Position numbers and translations under genes: made by a program. Source: Alphaproteobacteria bacterium (lineage in GTDB: Bacteria; Pseudomonadota; Alphaproteobacteria; DSM-16000; Inquilinaceae). From it: DNA of 64,000 bases. This document shows, one piece after another, positions 29,604-38,872 of the stretch. The notes beneath the pieces were generated by a model. The model did no database searches. It worked only from the letters and a program-made list of their open reading frames with translations, and was not told where the DNA came from. The stretch lies in NCBI GenBank assembly GCA_028281925.1, contig JANQIX010000003.1, positions 1 to 64,000 on the forward strand, in the 5' to 3' direction. Each line of letters begins with the position of its first letter. The stretch's first letter is position 1.

Positions 29604-30431
29604 GTGAAGCGCTTGTCGCTCTGCATGTCCGCGATTCTAGCCCAGATGGTTCCGGCACCCGCGAACAGCACAGTCCTGGACTACGGGGCCGACGGAAGCG
29701 TCCAGGTCACGGAGCAGGTGTTACCTGGTCCAGCGGATCCCCCTGCGGTGCCGGATCTCGCCCATCCCCTTGTCCGTGGGGATTATCGCAGCCTCGCCGA
29801 AGCGGTGGCGTTGCGGTACGCGGGAGCACAAGGCGTCAGAGCGGTCGAGCTGGACGCCTTTTCTTTTGTCCGCCTCTTCACGGCGATGATCTCGGCCGAG
29901 AGCGCCTTCGACCCGACGGCCGTGTCGTCAGCCGGCGCGCTCGGCCTCGGACAGCTCATGCCGGAAACGGCGGCCAGGCTCGGCGTACAAGACCCCTTCG
30001 ACCCGGCCCAGAACCTCGATAGTGCGGCCCGATACCTGATCGCGCAGCTCGAGCGGTTCGGTAGTATCGAGCTTGCGCTGGCCGCCTACAACGCCGGCCC
30101 GGAACGCGTGACAGGGCACGGGGGCATCCCGCCAATCGCGGAGACCCGCAACTTTGTCGCCGTCGTCATGTCCCGAGCCGGAATTAGACGGCCCTCTGCC
30201 CCCGTCAACAGGGAGACCATTGGTCTCAACGACGCCAGCGCCCCGGACCCAGTCGTGATCGACTTTGCGACCGATGGGGCTCCGCGCGAGATCGACGCTG
30301 TCGCCGATACGCCACCAGCGGGGACCGACGAGGATCAGACCAACCGTTCGGTCCTGTTCGATGACACGCGCCCGGTCGTTCGCGCAGCAACGACCGCCGC
30401 ACAACAGGGGACCTCAGTATGGCAGTTCTGA
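29604..30431 (+). CDS. virB1: VirB1-like lytic transglycosylase
   Basis: Periplasmic peptidoglycan-cleaving enzyme that makes room for the secretion channel. GTG start with GGAG upstream; N-terminal signal peptide. The SLT domain (about residues 85-185) has the catalytic Glu in ISAESAFDPTAVSSAGALGLGQLMP and the closing LALAAYNAGPERVT motif. A proline- and Asp-rich tail of about 70 residues follows. First gene of the type IV secretion operon; it overlaps virB2 by 13 bases. Confidence 0.92.
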   Translation: MKRLSLCMSAILAQMVPAPANSTVLDYGADGSVQVTEQVLPGPADPPAVPDLAHPLVRGDYRSLAEAVALRYAGAQGVRAVELDAFSFVRLFTAMISAESAFDPTAVSSAGALGLGQLMPETAARLGVQDPFDPAQNLDSAARYLIAQLERFGSIELALAAYNAGPERVTGHGGIPPIAETRNFVAVVMSRAGIRRPSAPVNRETIGLNDASAPDPVVIDFATDGAPREIDAVADTPPAGTDEDQTNRSVLFDDTRPVVRAATTAAQQGTSVWQF

Positions 30432-30691
30432 TCCGATCCCTTGGCATCGCCATGCTCATTGTCTTGTCGGCGGCACCCGCGGTGGCCCAGGACCTCTCGC
30501 CGATCGACAACTTTTTTCAGACGGTCGGGGACGCGCTTACCGGCACGACCGGCCGCGCGATCGGCCTGGTCGCTCTCGCCGGCGTAGGCGTTCTCTTTCT
30601 GACCGGCCGGATCCAGCTCATGGCGTCGCTGAGCGTCGCCCTCGGGCTGGTGATCCTCTACGGCGCAGCCACCATCCTCGGCGGCTTCTGA
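30419..30691 (+). CDS. virB2: VirB2/TrbC-like pilin
   Basis: 90 residues: signal peptide ending APAVAQD, then the two hydrophobic helices typical of the conjugative pilin (AIGLVALAGVGVLFLTG and SLSVALGLVILYGAATIL). The mature pilin would be about 66 residues. It is expected in the inner membrane before assembly into the T-pilus. Overlaps both neighbours. Confidence 0.9.
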   Translation: MAVLIRSLGIAMLIVLSAAPAVAQDLSPIDNFFQTVGDALTGTTGRAIGLVALAGVGVLFLTGRIQLMASLSVALGLVILYGAATILGGF

Positions 30692-30966
30692 TGGCCGCCC
30701 CGCTTTTCCTCGGCCTGACACGGCCGGTGTCGGTGATGGGGCTGCCGATGACCTACGTCGTCATCCTTTGGCTCCTGGTCGTCGGCGGCTTCATCGCGAC
30801 CCTGTCGCTCCTCTGGCTCGGCGCCAGCGCCGTGATCGGATATGCCGGCCTGCGCGTGCTGGCCAGCTACGACCCGCGGTTCTTCGACGTCGTGATCGTC
30901 ACCTTGCAGCGGACGCCCCTGCCGCCCCGGTGGATCCAAGGCAAAGGGATCTCGTACAGTGCTTGA
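30691..30966 (+). CDS. virB3: VirB3-like membrane protein
   Basis: 91 residues beginning LFLGLTRPVSVMGLPMTYVV, the characteristic VirB3/TrbD start, with two close membrane helices and a C-terminal tail. ATG overlaps the virB2 stop by one base. VirB3 works with the VirB4 ATPase at the inner membrane. Confidence 0.92.
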   Translation: MAAPLFLGLTRPVSVMGLPMTYVVILWLLVVGGFIATLSLLWLGASAVIGYAGLRVLASYDPRFFDVVIVTLQRTPLPPRWIQGKGISYSA

Positions 30967-33319
30967 AGTCCGCCCCACGCTCGCGCGACGAAGCCTGGAC
31001 CCACCGGAGCTGCGCTACGAGCATCTGCTCGTCGGGCACCTTCCCTACTTCAGCGCCGTCACCGACGACGTGCTCATGCTGCGCGATGGCGACATCATGG
31101 CATCCTTCGTGGTCGACGGGATCAGCGCCGCCACGGCGGACAGGGCTGATGTTGAGGACATGGCGACGGCCATGGCCATGGTCGTCGCGCAGGCCGGACC
31201 AGAGATCGCCTTCTATGTGCATCGCATCTCCACAGTGACGGAGCGCCGGCTGCGGTCGCCCACGGGCGCGAACGCCTTCGTCCAGGAGGTCGATCGCCGG
31301 TGGCAGGCGCATCTCGGGCAATCCTGGCTGCGCGAGCGGCGGACCATGGTCACGGTCACCCTCCGGCCCTCACGCGTCGCGGGTCTCTGGGCACGATACG
31401 TCAGCGGCGGCGAGCAACAGGCCAAAGAGCGGCGACAGCGCCGGGTCGAGCGGCTCAACGAGATCGTCACCTTCTTCATGCAGACGGTCGCCGAGGCTCG
31501 GCCGCAGCGTCTGACGCTGAGCAGCGGACGCTGGCTCGGGCTGCTGCGGGCGGCCGTCACGGGTGCCGTGACCCGGATCATTCCGGGCGGCTCGATCACG
31601 CCGATGGGCGATCTTCTCGCCTCGTCTCAGATCAACTTCGACGGCGACACGTTCACCGTGGTCGGCGCCGACAGCGAGGAAACCCGCTATGGGGCCATGC
31701 TGTCGATCAAGACGTATCCGACATCGACCGACCATGGAATGTTCGACCGTCTCGATCTGCCGATCGACGCGGTCGTCACCCAGTCCTTCACACCGATCGA
31801 TCAGATCGACGCCCTCGCCCGGGTGCGGCGCACGGCCCGGCAGATGAGTGCGGCGGATGATGCTGCAATCTCCCTTCAGGCACAGCTGATCGAGGCCGCC
31901 GACGATCTCGCATCAGGGCGGATTTCCTTCGGCAATCACCACGGAACCGTTGCGATCTTCTGCCGATCGCGAGCCGAGCTCGACGCGACGATCGCCGAAG
32001 TGCGCCGTGGCGCCCAGGATGCCGGCACGATCCTGGTCCGGGAGAACATGTCGAACCGGACAGCCTACTTCGCCCAGCACCCGGGTAACTACGCCTACCG
32101 CGCCAGGGCCGCCATGGTCTCATCGCGGAACTACGCCGACTTCGCTTCGCTTCACGGATCACCGCCTGGTCGCTCGCAAGAGCGGTCACCCTGGGGCGAT
32201 GCCGTCACCATTCTGCCCACGGTCCGTGCGGAGCCCTACCGGTTCAATTTCCATCTCGGTGGTGAGCGGAACGAACGCACGGTCGGCCATACCCTCGTCC
32301 TCGGACAGACCGGCAGCGGCAAGACCCTCGCCACCGCCTTCCTGCTGAGCCAGGCGCAGCGCCTCAACCCGCGGATCATCGTCTTCGACAAAGACCAGGG
32401 GATGGAGATGGCCGTGCGTGCGCTTGGCGGACGCTACGAGGCCGTGCGCATGGGCGTGCCGACAGGGTTCAACCCGTTCCGGGCCGAGACCGACGAGCGC
32501 GGGACCGCCTGGCTGACGGACTGGTTGTCCGCAGTCCTCGGCGGACGGCAGGACGATCTGTCGGCCGTCCAGGTCGAGGCGCTAGCGCAGGCCACGCGGG
32601 CCAACGCAGTTGCGGATCCGGCCCTGCAGACACTAGCGCATTTCCGCCGCCAGCTTCGATCCGTCGACGATGGCGGCGATCTTCTCAGGCGCCTGGGGCG
32701 CTGGGACAGCGACGGTCAATATGGCTGGGTGTTTGCTGGCGGCGACGCGGACAGCCTGCGCGTCGACGGCGAGGTCATCGGGTTCGACCTCACCGAGATC
32801 TTCGACAGCGACGACGTCCGGACCGCCTGGCTCAGCTATGTCTTCCGACGCATCGAGCGGATCGTTGAAGACGAACGGCCCACGATCATCGTCCTCGACG
32901 AAGCGTGGAAGCTGCTCGACGACGTCTATTTCGAGCGCCGCTTGAAGGACTGGATGCTGACGATGCGCAAGAAGAACGTGATCGTCGTTCTTCTGACGCA
33001 GCGCGTGGCGCATATCGCCGAAAGCGCGGCCGCCGGCGCGATCTTCGAAAGCACCGTCACGTCGATCATCTTCCCGAACTCACGCAACAGCCGCGACGAG
33101 TTCAGGCCCTTGGGCCTGACGGACGCGGAGGCCGGTTTCGTCACCAGCTCCGGCACAGGCCACCGCATGGCCTTGGTGCGCTCAGGCTTCGACAGCGTCT
33201 TCGTCAACTTGGACCTCTCGCCGTTGGGACCGCTGCTCCACGTGCTGGGCGGCGGCAAGGGAAGCCTTGCGCCGGCCGATTGGCGGGAGCGGCCGGACTT
33301 CTGGAAGGAGATGAGCTGA
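30959..33319 (+). CDS. virB4: VirB4-family ATPase
   Basis: Largest channel ATPase, 786 residues, powering pilus assembly and substrate transfer. The N-terminal CagE/TrbE region includes LRYEHLLVGHLPYFS; the C-terminal domain has Walker A GQTGSGKTL (about residue 448) and Walker B TIIVLDEAWKLLDD (about residue 641), then LTQRVAHIAES. GTG start overlapping virB3 by eight bases. Length is normal. Confidence 0.96.
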   Translation: MLEVRPTLARRSLDPPELRYEHLLVGHLPYFSAVTDDVLMLRDGDIMASFVVDGISAATADRADVEDMATAMAMVVAQAGPEIAFYVHRISTVTERRLRSPTGANAFVQEVDRRWQAHLGQSWLRERRTMVTVTLRPSRVAGLWARYVSGGEQQAKERRQRRVERLNEIVTFFMQTVAEARPQRLTLSSGRWLGLLRAAVTGAVTRIIPGGSITPMGDLLASSQINFDGDTFTVVGADSEETRYGAMLSIKTYPTSTDHGMFDRLDLPIDAVVTQSFTPIDQIDALARVRRTARQMSAADDAAISLQAQLIEAADDLASGRISFGNHHGTVAIFCRSRAELDATIAEVRRGAQDAGTILVRENMSNRTAYFAQHPGNYAYRARAAMVSSRNYADFASLHGSPPGRSQERSPWGDAVTILPTVRAEPYRFNFHLGGERNERTVGHTLVLGQTGSGKTLATAFLLSQAQRLNPRIIVFDKDQGMEMAVRALGGRYEAVRMGVPTGFNPFRAETDERGTAWLTDWLSAVLGGRQDDLSAVQVEALAQATRANAVADPALQTLAHFRRQLRSVDDGGDLLRRLGRWDSDGQYGWVFAGGDADSLRVDGEVIGFDLTEIFDSDDVRTAWLSYVFRRIERIVEDERPTIIVLDEAWKLLDDVYFERRLKDWMLTMRKKNVIVVLLTQRVAHIAESAAAGAIFESTVTSIIFPNSRNSRDEFRPLGLTDAEAGFVTSSGTGHRMALVRSGFDSVFVNLDLSPLGPLLHVLGGGKGSLAPADWRERPDFWKEMS

Positions 33320-33453
33320 TGTTCAGAATGATCGCGGCCGCGTTCCTGCTCGCCGCCCTCGCGGCCTGCTCCTCGCCCGCCGAACGCTCGTCGCCCTGCG
33401 CCTGCGACTGGGTGCCGGTCAACGCAGATCCGACCGAGAGGGCACGGGTATGA
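33319..33453 (+). CDS. small lipoprotein, VirB7/TrbK-like
   Basis: 44 residues: lipoprotein signal with lipobox LAAC, then a short Cys-rich mature part (CSSPAERSSPCACDWVPV). It overlaps virB4 by one base and virB5 by four. By type it could be VirB7, which braces VirB9 at the outer membrane, or an entry-exclusion lipoprotein. Its place between virB4 and virB5 is unusual for virB7, and no other virB7 is present. Confidence 0.7.
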   Translation: MFRMIAAAFLLAALAACSSPAERSSPCACDWVPVNADPTERARV

Positions 33454-34190
33454 CCGCACTCCTGAGGACCACGGCGCTGGCGCTCTGCCTCGGTGCCGCC
33501 TCGTTGACGCCGGCTCGGGCGCAGATGGCCGTCTATGACGCCTCCAACTTCGCACAGCTCGTCGAGCAGCTCGAGCAGATGGCCCAGACGTATGAGGCTG
33601 AAATCCAACAGCTCAATTCGCTGCGCCAGCAATACGAAACCGCCGTCAACCATCTTGAGTCGATCACTGGCGCACGCGGCATGCAATACGTCCTCAACAG
33701 TCTTGAAGACATCGCTGCCCGCGGCGCCTCGGCCGATGGGATGATCGCGATCGTCGACGGCGCCATCGCCGGCACGCCGGTCAGCGGGAACACCGCGGTG
33801 ATCAACCGGACGCTCGACGAGCTCCGCGAAACCTATGAGCTCGCATCGCTGCCGGAGTTCTCCGACAGCGAGTTCGCACAGGACCGAGCGATCGCAACCG
33901 AGGCCGGGTCCGGCATGGCGGCGATCGCCACGGCCGAAGACGCGTATCGCCGTTCGAACGAGTCCATGGACCGCGTTACCGCCCTGGTCGAGCTCATCGA
34001 CGACAACATGGACCTCAAGGCCAGCATCGACTTCAACACCCGTGTGCTCGCCGAGGTCGCCTTCATCCTCAATGAAAACCTGCGGGTCCAGGCGTCCATC
34101 GCCAATGCGCTCGGTGCTGATGCGCTCGCCGATGCCCGCGACGGCGTCTCATCGCGGCAGTTCCTGCTGCTCGGCGGTGAGAACAACTAG
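33450..34190 (+). CDS. virB5: VirB5/TrbJ-like minor pilin
   Basis: 246 residues with a signal peptide (ALCLGAASLTPARAQ) and a long helical body starting VYDASNFAQLVEQLEQMAQTYE, as in TrbJ/VirB5 proteins at the pilus tip. ATG overlaps the lipoprotein gene. Coupled to the operon. Confidence 0.9.
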   Translation: MTALLRTTALALCLGAASLTPARAQMAVYDASNFAQLVEQLEQMAQTYEAEIQQLNSLRQQYETAVNHLESITGARGMQYVLNSLEDIAARGASADGMIAIVDGAIAGTPVSGNTAVINRTLDELRETYELASLPEFSDSEFAQDRAIATEAGSGMAAIATAEDAYRRSNESMDRVTALVELIDDNMDLKASIDFNTRVLAEVAFILNENLRVQASIANALGADALADARDGVSSRQFLLLGGENN

Positions 34191-34205
34191 CCGCAGGACA
34201 ACCCG

Positions 34206-34772
34206 ATGCCGAAGACCAGAATGGTGCTCGCCATAGCGTCAGCGCTCTCGACCTTGACGCTTTTCCCGCAGACCTACGCACAACAAGCCCCCGGGTCATC
34301 CGGACGGGCGCCGACCAATGAGACCGCCAGCCAAGCGCGCGTAGCTGCCCTTGTGCTGCTGACGGTCGCCGTGGCGCTTCTCAGCGCACCATCGGCCGCG
34401 GACGCGCAAAGAGCCTGGCATTGCGAGAACCAATTCCTCGATCCGAGGACCGAAGCGCAAGTTGAAGCACGAGCACACAACATCACTATGCGCTATATAA
34501 TACTTGCATACATGTATCGTTGGGACGCGGCCTACATGAGACAAACCTGCGACCGTGCCGTACGAGGCGAAACGGTCGACATGAGTTGTCTTAACGGACG
34601 TCGCAATTGGAATGAAATCCATGCGATGATCCCAGCAGAATACTATGGAATGTCGAGCTCTGCACTTCGCCCATATCGACTTTCTTTAGATGAGGAGGGA
34701 AGAAGCCCGCATTTTGATGCCTATGATTACTGCGTCGAGATCGGCGCAGTCGTCCGTCCCGCTCTGCGGTGA
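34206..34772 (+). CDS. exported protein of unknown function inserted in the vir operon
   Basis: 188 residues in two unlike parts. Residues 1-68 contain two successive signal-like hydrophobic runs, the first ending TYAQQ and the second SAADAQ. Residues 69-188 are a Cys-containing domain (WHCENQFLD, RQTCDRAV, MSCLNGRRNW, DYCVEIG) whose DNA from about 34440 to 34730 is clearly more AT-rich than the flanking genes. Position between virB5 and virB6 is where many plasmids keep VirB7 or an entry-exclusion gene. Exclusion function is a guess; no family is recognised. Confidence 0.65.
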   Translation: MPKTRMVLAIASALSTLTLFPQTYAQQAPGSSGRAPTNETASQARVAALVLLTVAVALLSAPSAADAQRAWHCENQFLDPRTEAQVEARAHNITMRYIILAYMYRWDAAYMRQTCDRAVRGETVDMSCLNGRRNWNEIHAMIPAEYYGMSSSALRPYRLSLDEEGRSPHFDAYDYCVEIGAVVRPALR

Positions 34773-34805
34773 TGCCGGCGCTGGCGATTACGAAAGGGCG
34801 TTTCG

Positions 34806-36047
34806 ATGGCGGAATTCATCCAGACCACACTCGACCAGATCGACGAGGCGATCGAAGGCTATGCCGAGACCGTGTTTACGGATTTCGGCGACCCAATCGC
34901 CACGACGCTCCAGCTCGCCGGCGTCGTTTCGCTCGGCTTTATTGCTCTGAACACGCTGCTCCAATGGGTTCCGATCCGAGTGACGGAGTACACCAAATGG
35001 GGTCTCCGATACGTCATCGTGTTCGCCGTCGCCACAAGTTGGCAGCAGTTCTTGCCATTCTACGAAATCCTGACAAACGTCCCCGGTGCCATCGGTGCGC
35101 AGCTACTTGGCGTCACCGGAGCACCTAATCTGAACATGGCGCTCGACGACATGGTGACCCGGATCTTCGCTTGGTCGGATCATGCAGCGGCGCAAAGCGG
35201 CTGGATGGGCATCAGCCTCACCGCCGTCTTGCTGATGGTCCTCGGTGCGCTGATGGCCTGCGTGGCGATCCTGGTGAGCGCCATCGCCAAGATCGGCCTC
35301 GCCATGGCTGTGTCCCTGGCGCCCGTGTTCATCGGCACGCTTCTCTTCCGCGGCACCAGCGACCTGTTCACACATTGGTCGCGGTTTACGATCGGCTTCG
35401 CGCTGATCCCGCTCGTTCTCGCCGGCGTGATGGGAGCTGTCATCGGGGTTGGCGAAGGACTCATGGCCGCTACTGGAAGCGAACCAACTTCCATGTCCGA
35501 GATCGCCGGCTTCCTGATCATCACGATGAGCGCCATCATCATGATGAGCCAGGTGCCGACGATGGTGAACGGCCTGGCCGGCACAATCGTCGCGACTACG
35601 TCCGGCATCCGCGAGGCGCAGCAGGTCGGGCGCATCAGCGCCCGGTTCGCCACGGCCGCTGCCCGCCAGGCGCACTACACCGGCATGCAGGCCCGGTCGG
35701 CCACCGGCGCCACCGTCCAGGCCCGTCAGCAGGGCGACGACGGCACCAAGCTGATGCGCGCTGCGATCGAGGACTTTCACCGCCACCGGGCGTTCCGCGA
35801 GGCGAGCATCGAACGCCATCAGGCGCTTCAGGCTAGGCGCGGTCATGTGGCGAGCTGGTCGGAGAAACGCGAGGCCGGCCGTGCCGGCGGTCTCCAGTCG
35901 ATGCGAGAGGCGATCGCCGAGCGCAAGAGCGGCACCCCGGGCGAGACCAACGACAGCGGTGCCGACGTGCGCAAGATGGACCAAGAGCGAGCCCGTAAAG
36001 CCGGGTCCGTGCCGAACTCAAAGAGGCCGGACCGCGATAAGGACTAG
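34806..36047 (+). CDS. virB6: VirB6/TrbL-like polytopic channel protein
   Basis: 413 residues. About six membrane helices (residues 30-260), including LLMVLGALMACVAILVSAIAKIG and the SLAPVFIGTLLF segment common to VirB6/TrbL, and then a long hydrophilic, Arg- and Glu-rich cytoplasmic tail (about 270-413). It forms the inner-membrane path of the substrate. Starts 33 bases after the preceding gene. Confidence 0.92.
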   Translation: MAEFIQTTLDQIDEAIEGYAETVFTDFGDPIATTLQLAGVVSLGFIALNTLLQWVPIRVTEYTKWGLRYVIVFAVATSWQQFLPFYEILTNVPGAIGAQLLGVTGAPNLNMALDDMVTRIFAWSDHAAAQSGWMGISLTAVLLMVLGALMACVAILVSAIAKIGLAMAVSLAPVFIGTLLFRGTSDLFTHWSRFTIGFALIPLVLAGVMGAVIGVGEGLMAATGSEPTSMSEIAGFLIITMSAIIMMSQVPTMVNGLAGTIVATTSGIREAQQVGRISARFATAAARQAHYTGMQARSATGATVQARQQGDDGTKLMRAAIEDFHRHRAFREASIERHQALQARRGHVASWSEKREAGRAGGLQSMREAIAERKSGTPGETNDSGADVRKMDQERARKAGSVPNSKRPDRDKD

Positions 36048-36109
36048 TGCGCTGTAAAGATTGACAGTTTTGGCGTCGTCGAGTCACGCAACAGGAGGAC
36101 TCTGCGAAG

Positions 36110-36793
36110 ATGTCGGCAAAACCCAACACCGCCGGAACCGACCGGTTCGAAGACGAGATCTTCTTCAGCCTTCGACGGCAGCGGAACATTTTCGGCTGGA
36201 TGGCGCTTGCCGGCCTCATCGTCGCTGCCGTCTCCGTGACGACGCTGCTGATGCTCTTTCCGCTGAAGGAGGTCCGCCCCTATGTCGTGATGGTCGACGA
36301 GGTCACCGGACAGTCGGAGCTCGTCGTGCGCGTGCGGCCGGCCAACCTGACGGAGGAAGAGGCGGTCCGCCAGGCCGAGCTGGTCCGCTACGTCACCGAG
36401 CGCGAGACCTATGACATCACGGACAACGCCCAACGCATCCCCATGGTCTTGACGCGATCGACAGGCCAGGCCGCGGACTCGCTGAGAGCCCTGTGGAACT
36501 CCGCGCACGAGGCTTATCCGCCCAACACCTACGGTCGCAACGTCCTGATCACGGTCACAATCACGTCGATCTCCCTGCTCGACCGGAACACGGCGCAGGT
36601 GCGGCTGTCCAAGCGCCGGGAGGCGCCGGGCGCTCCCACCGTCGTCCGCGACTTCGTTGCCACCGTCGGCTTCCGCTTCAACCCCCAGGTGGAGCGGCAG
36701 CTCGAGGACGTGTGGCGCAACCCGCTCGGCTTCGAGGTCACGAGCTATCGCGTCGATGCCGAAACCCTGCAGAGCCGAGAGGAGACGGGCTGA
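36110..36793 (+). CDS. virB8: VirB8-like assembly factor
   Basis: 227 residues: short cytoplasmic start, one membrane helix (WMALAGLIVAAVSVTTLLMLF), and a periplasmic NTF2-like domain with RYVTERETYDITDN and GFEVTSYRVD. VirB8 nucleates assembly of the channel. The stop overlaps the virB9 start by one base. Confidence 0.95.
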   Translation: MSAKPNTAGTDRFEDEIFFSLRRQRNIFGWMALAGLIVAAVSVTTLLMLFPLKEVRPYVVMVDEVTGQSELVVRVRPANLTEEEAVRQAELVRYVTERETYDITDNAQRIPMVLTRSTGQAADSLRALWNSAHEAYPPNTYGRNVLITVTITSISLLDRNTAQVRLSKRREAPGAPTVVRDFVATVGFRFNPQVERQLEDVWRNPLGFEVTSYRVDAETLQSREETG

Positions 36794-37569
36794 TGCTCAA
36801 ACTTGCTGCCGCGAGCCTCGTTGCAGCCGTCGTTGCCGCCGGCGTCGCTGCCGCTCAGACGATGCCGACCCCCCTGCCCGTCGATCCCCGGATCCGGCAA
36901 TACGTGTACGACGCCAACACGGTCTATCAGCTCGACGTCTACACGCCCTACATCTCGACGATCCAATTCGGCGACGGTGAGATCGTGGAGTCGATCCAGA
37001 TCGGCGACAGCGCCTCGTGGCAGATCGTGCGGCTCAACCGGGGTGACGTTCTGTCGGTCAAGCCGCTCATCGAGGGCGCGTTCACCAATATGACCGTCTA
37101 TACCGATCGCAGGGTCTACACCTTCGATCTGAGAGCCCATCGCGGTCGCGTCGGCTCCAACCAGGTCAGCTACCGGCTGACCTTCGTCTATCCCGCAGAG
37201 ACGGTCACCGAGTTCACGGCCCTGCCGATCAGCGCTCGGCCGAACCGGCCGGAGAACCGCACCGACTACCACGTCGCCGGTGAGGCGCCGTTCGTACCGA
37301 CGGCCATCTATGACGACGGCCGTCAGACCGTCTTCACGCTCCCGGCCAACGCACCTCGCCCCGCCGTCTTCCGCGTCACCAGCCTCGGTACCGAAAGCGT
37401 AGTCAACGTGCGCCACGCCGGCGACGACATCATCGTCGACGGCGTCTCCGACCGCTGGACGCTGCGCATCGGCGACGACGAGATCTGCGTCGCCCGCGGC
37501 CGCAGCATCCAGACCGTCACTGAGCCGACCGCCCCATCCTTCCCGGGGAGCGACGAAGACGATGACTGA
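36793..37569 (+). CDS. virB9: VirB9-like outer-membrane core protein
   Basis: 258 residues with signal peptide (AAVVAAGVAAAQ). N-terminal domain has DPRIRQYVYDANTVYQL and DVLSVKP; the C-terminal domain holds DYHVAGEAPFVPTAIYDDGR, the pattern of VirB9/TrbG. Part of the core complex with VirB10 and VirB7. Start overlaps virB8, end overlaps virB10. Confidence 0.95.
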   Translation: MLKLAAASLVAAVVAAGVAAAQTMPTPLPVDPRIRQYVYDANTVYQLDVYTPYISTIQFGDGEIVESIQIGDSASWQIVRLNRGDVLSVKPLIEGAFTNMTVYTDRRVYTFDLRAHRGRVGSNQVSYRLTFVYPAETVTEFTALPISARPNRPENRTDYHVAGEAPFVPTAIYDDGRQTVFTLPANAPRPAVFRVTSLGTESVVNVRHAGDDIIVDGVSDRWTLRIGDDEICVARGRSIQTVTEPTAPSFPGSDEDDD

Positions 37570-38872
37570 TCCGCTCGACGACGATCGCGGCGCCCGCATC
37601 GAAGAACGGCGCAGCACCCTCGCCGGCCCGCGCAGCGGCGGCAATGTCGGCCGCTACGTCGGCGGCGGCATCTTCGTGGTTCTGTTCCTGCTCGCCGGCG
37701 TCGCGCTTCTGGCCCCCGGCCCGCTCAGCGGCTTCTTCGGCCTGGGGACCTCGGAAGTAGAGGAGATGCAGCGGCCCGGCACCGAGGAACACGGCATCAT
37801 GACCGACATGACGCTGCCGGGCGATCAGGACCCGCCCGTCGAGGCGGGAATGATCATTCCCGGCATCGACGACATGCCGCCACCCGAGTCGGCCGTCACA
37901 GGACCGTCGGAGGAGGAGTTGGCCCGCATCGCCGAGCTGGAAGCGCTGATCGCCGAGCTCCAGGCCCGCGAGGAAGGCATCAGCCAGGACGAACTCGACG
38001 CCCTCTTGGAGGCACAGGCGGAGGATCTGCAAAGTGCTCTTGAGGAGCAGCGGCGCCTGCACGAAGCGGAGCTCGCAGCTCTCCGCGAACAGGAGCTCGC
38101 CGAAGCGGAAGCGCGCCGGCGCGCCGAAGAAGAGCGCGCCCGGCTCGAGGCGATCCGTCAGGAGCAAATCCGGTCTGAAGCGCTCGTGTTCGATGAGTCA
38201 GCACCGGATCAGGCCGTGGCACTCGGCGATGCCGACGGGCCGGTCCGCGAACCCAACGACAACGAGGCCTTTCTCGTGGCGGCCGCACGCAGCACGGTTG
38301 AGACCGCTCGGGCAACCCAGTTGCGGAACCCCTCACGAACGATCGTCCAGGGGACGATCCTGCAAGCGACGCTGGAAACGGCGATGACGACGGATCTGCC
38401 CGGCATGATCCGGGCCGTTCTCACGGAAGACGTCTGGTCCTACGACGGATCCAATGTCCTGCTGCCGAGCGGCTCGCGCCTAATCGGAACCTACAGCTCG
38501 GACGTCTCAATCGCGCAAGGGCGCATCCTGATCGCCTGGACCCGCGCAGTGTCGCCAAGCGGCACGAGCGTGATGCTCGGCTCCGTCGGCGCCGACAGTC
38601 TCGGCCGGTCCGGGCAGGAAGGCGAGGTCGACACACGCTTCTTCGAGCGCTTCGGCTCTGCCGCCTTGATCTCGTTCATCGGCGCCGCACCGCAGCTGAT
38701 CGTCGGCGACGACGGCGGTTCCGGCGAGGTCGTCGATGATCTCGGCGACGACTTCCGCCGCTCTACCCGCAGCACGGTCGACGAGTACCTGCGGATTCCA
38801 CCGTCGATCAGCGTCGCCCAGGGCGAGCCGATGACCGTGTTCGTCAATCGCGACTTGGAGTTCCCGGGGTGA
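37562..38872 (+). CDS. virB10: VirB10/TrbI-like core protein
   Basis: 436 residues spanning both membranes: one helix near residues 35-55, a long acidic coiled coil (about 115-205, rich in Glu, Arg and Ala), then the TrbI domain with TIVQGTILQATLETAM, DVWSYDGSNVLLPSGSRLIG and RFGSAALISFIG. It carries the energy signal from the ATPases to the outer pore. Overlaps virB9 by eight bases and virB11 by four. Confidence 0.95.
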   Translation: MTDPLDDDRGARIEERRSTLAGPRSGGNVGRYVGGGIFVVLFLLAGVALLAPGPLSGFFGLGTSEVEEMQRPGTEEHGIMTDMTLPGDQDPPVEAGMIIPGIDDMPPPESAVTGPSEEELARIAELEALIAELQAREEGISQDELDALLEAQAEDLQSALEEQRRLHEAELAALREQELAEAEARRRAEEERARLEAIRQEQIRSEALVFDESAPDQAVALGDADGPVREPNDNEAFLVAAARSTVETARATQLRNPSRTIVQGTILQATLETAMTTDLPGMIRAVLTEDVWSYDGSNVLLPSGSRLIGTYSSDVSIAQGRILIAWTRAVSPSGTSVMLGSVGADSLGRSGQEGEVDTRFFERFGSAALISFIGAAPQLIVGDDGGSGEVVDDLGDDFRRSTRSTVDEYLRIPPSISVAQGEPMTVFVNRDLEFPG

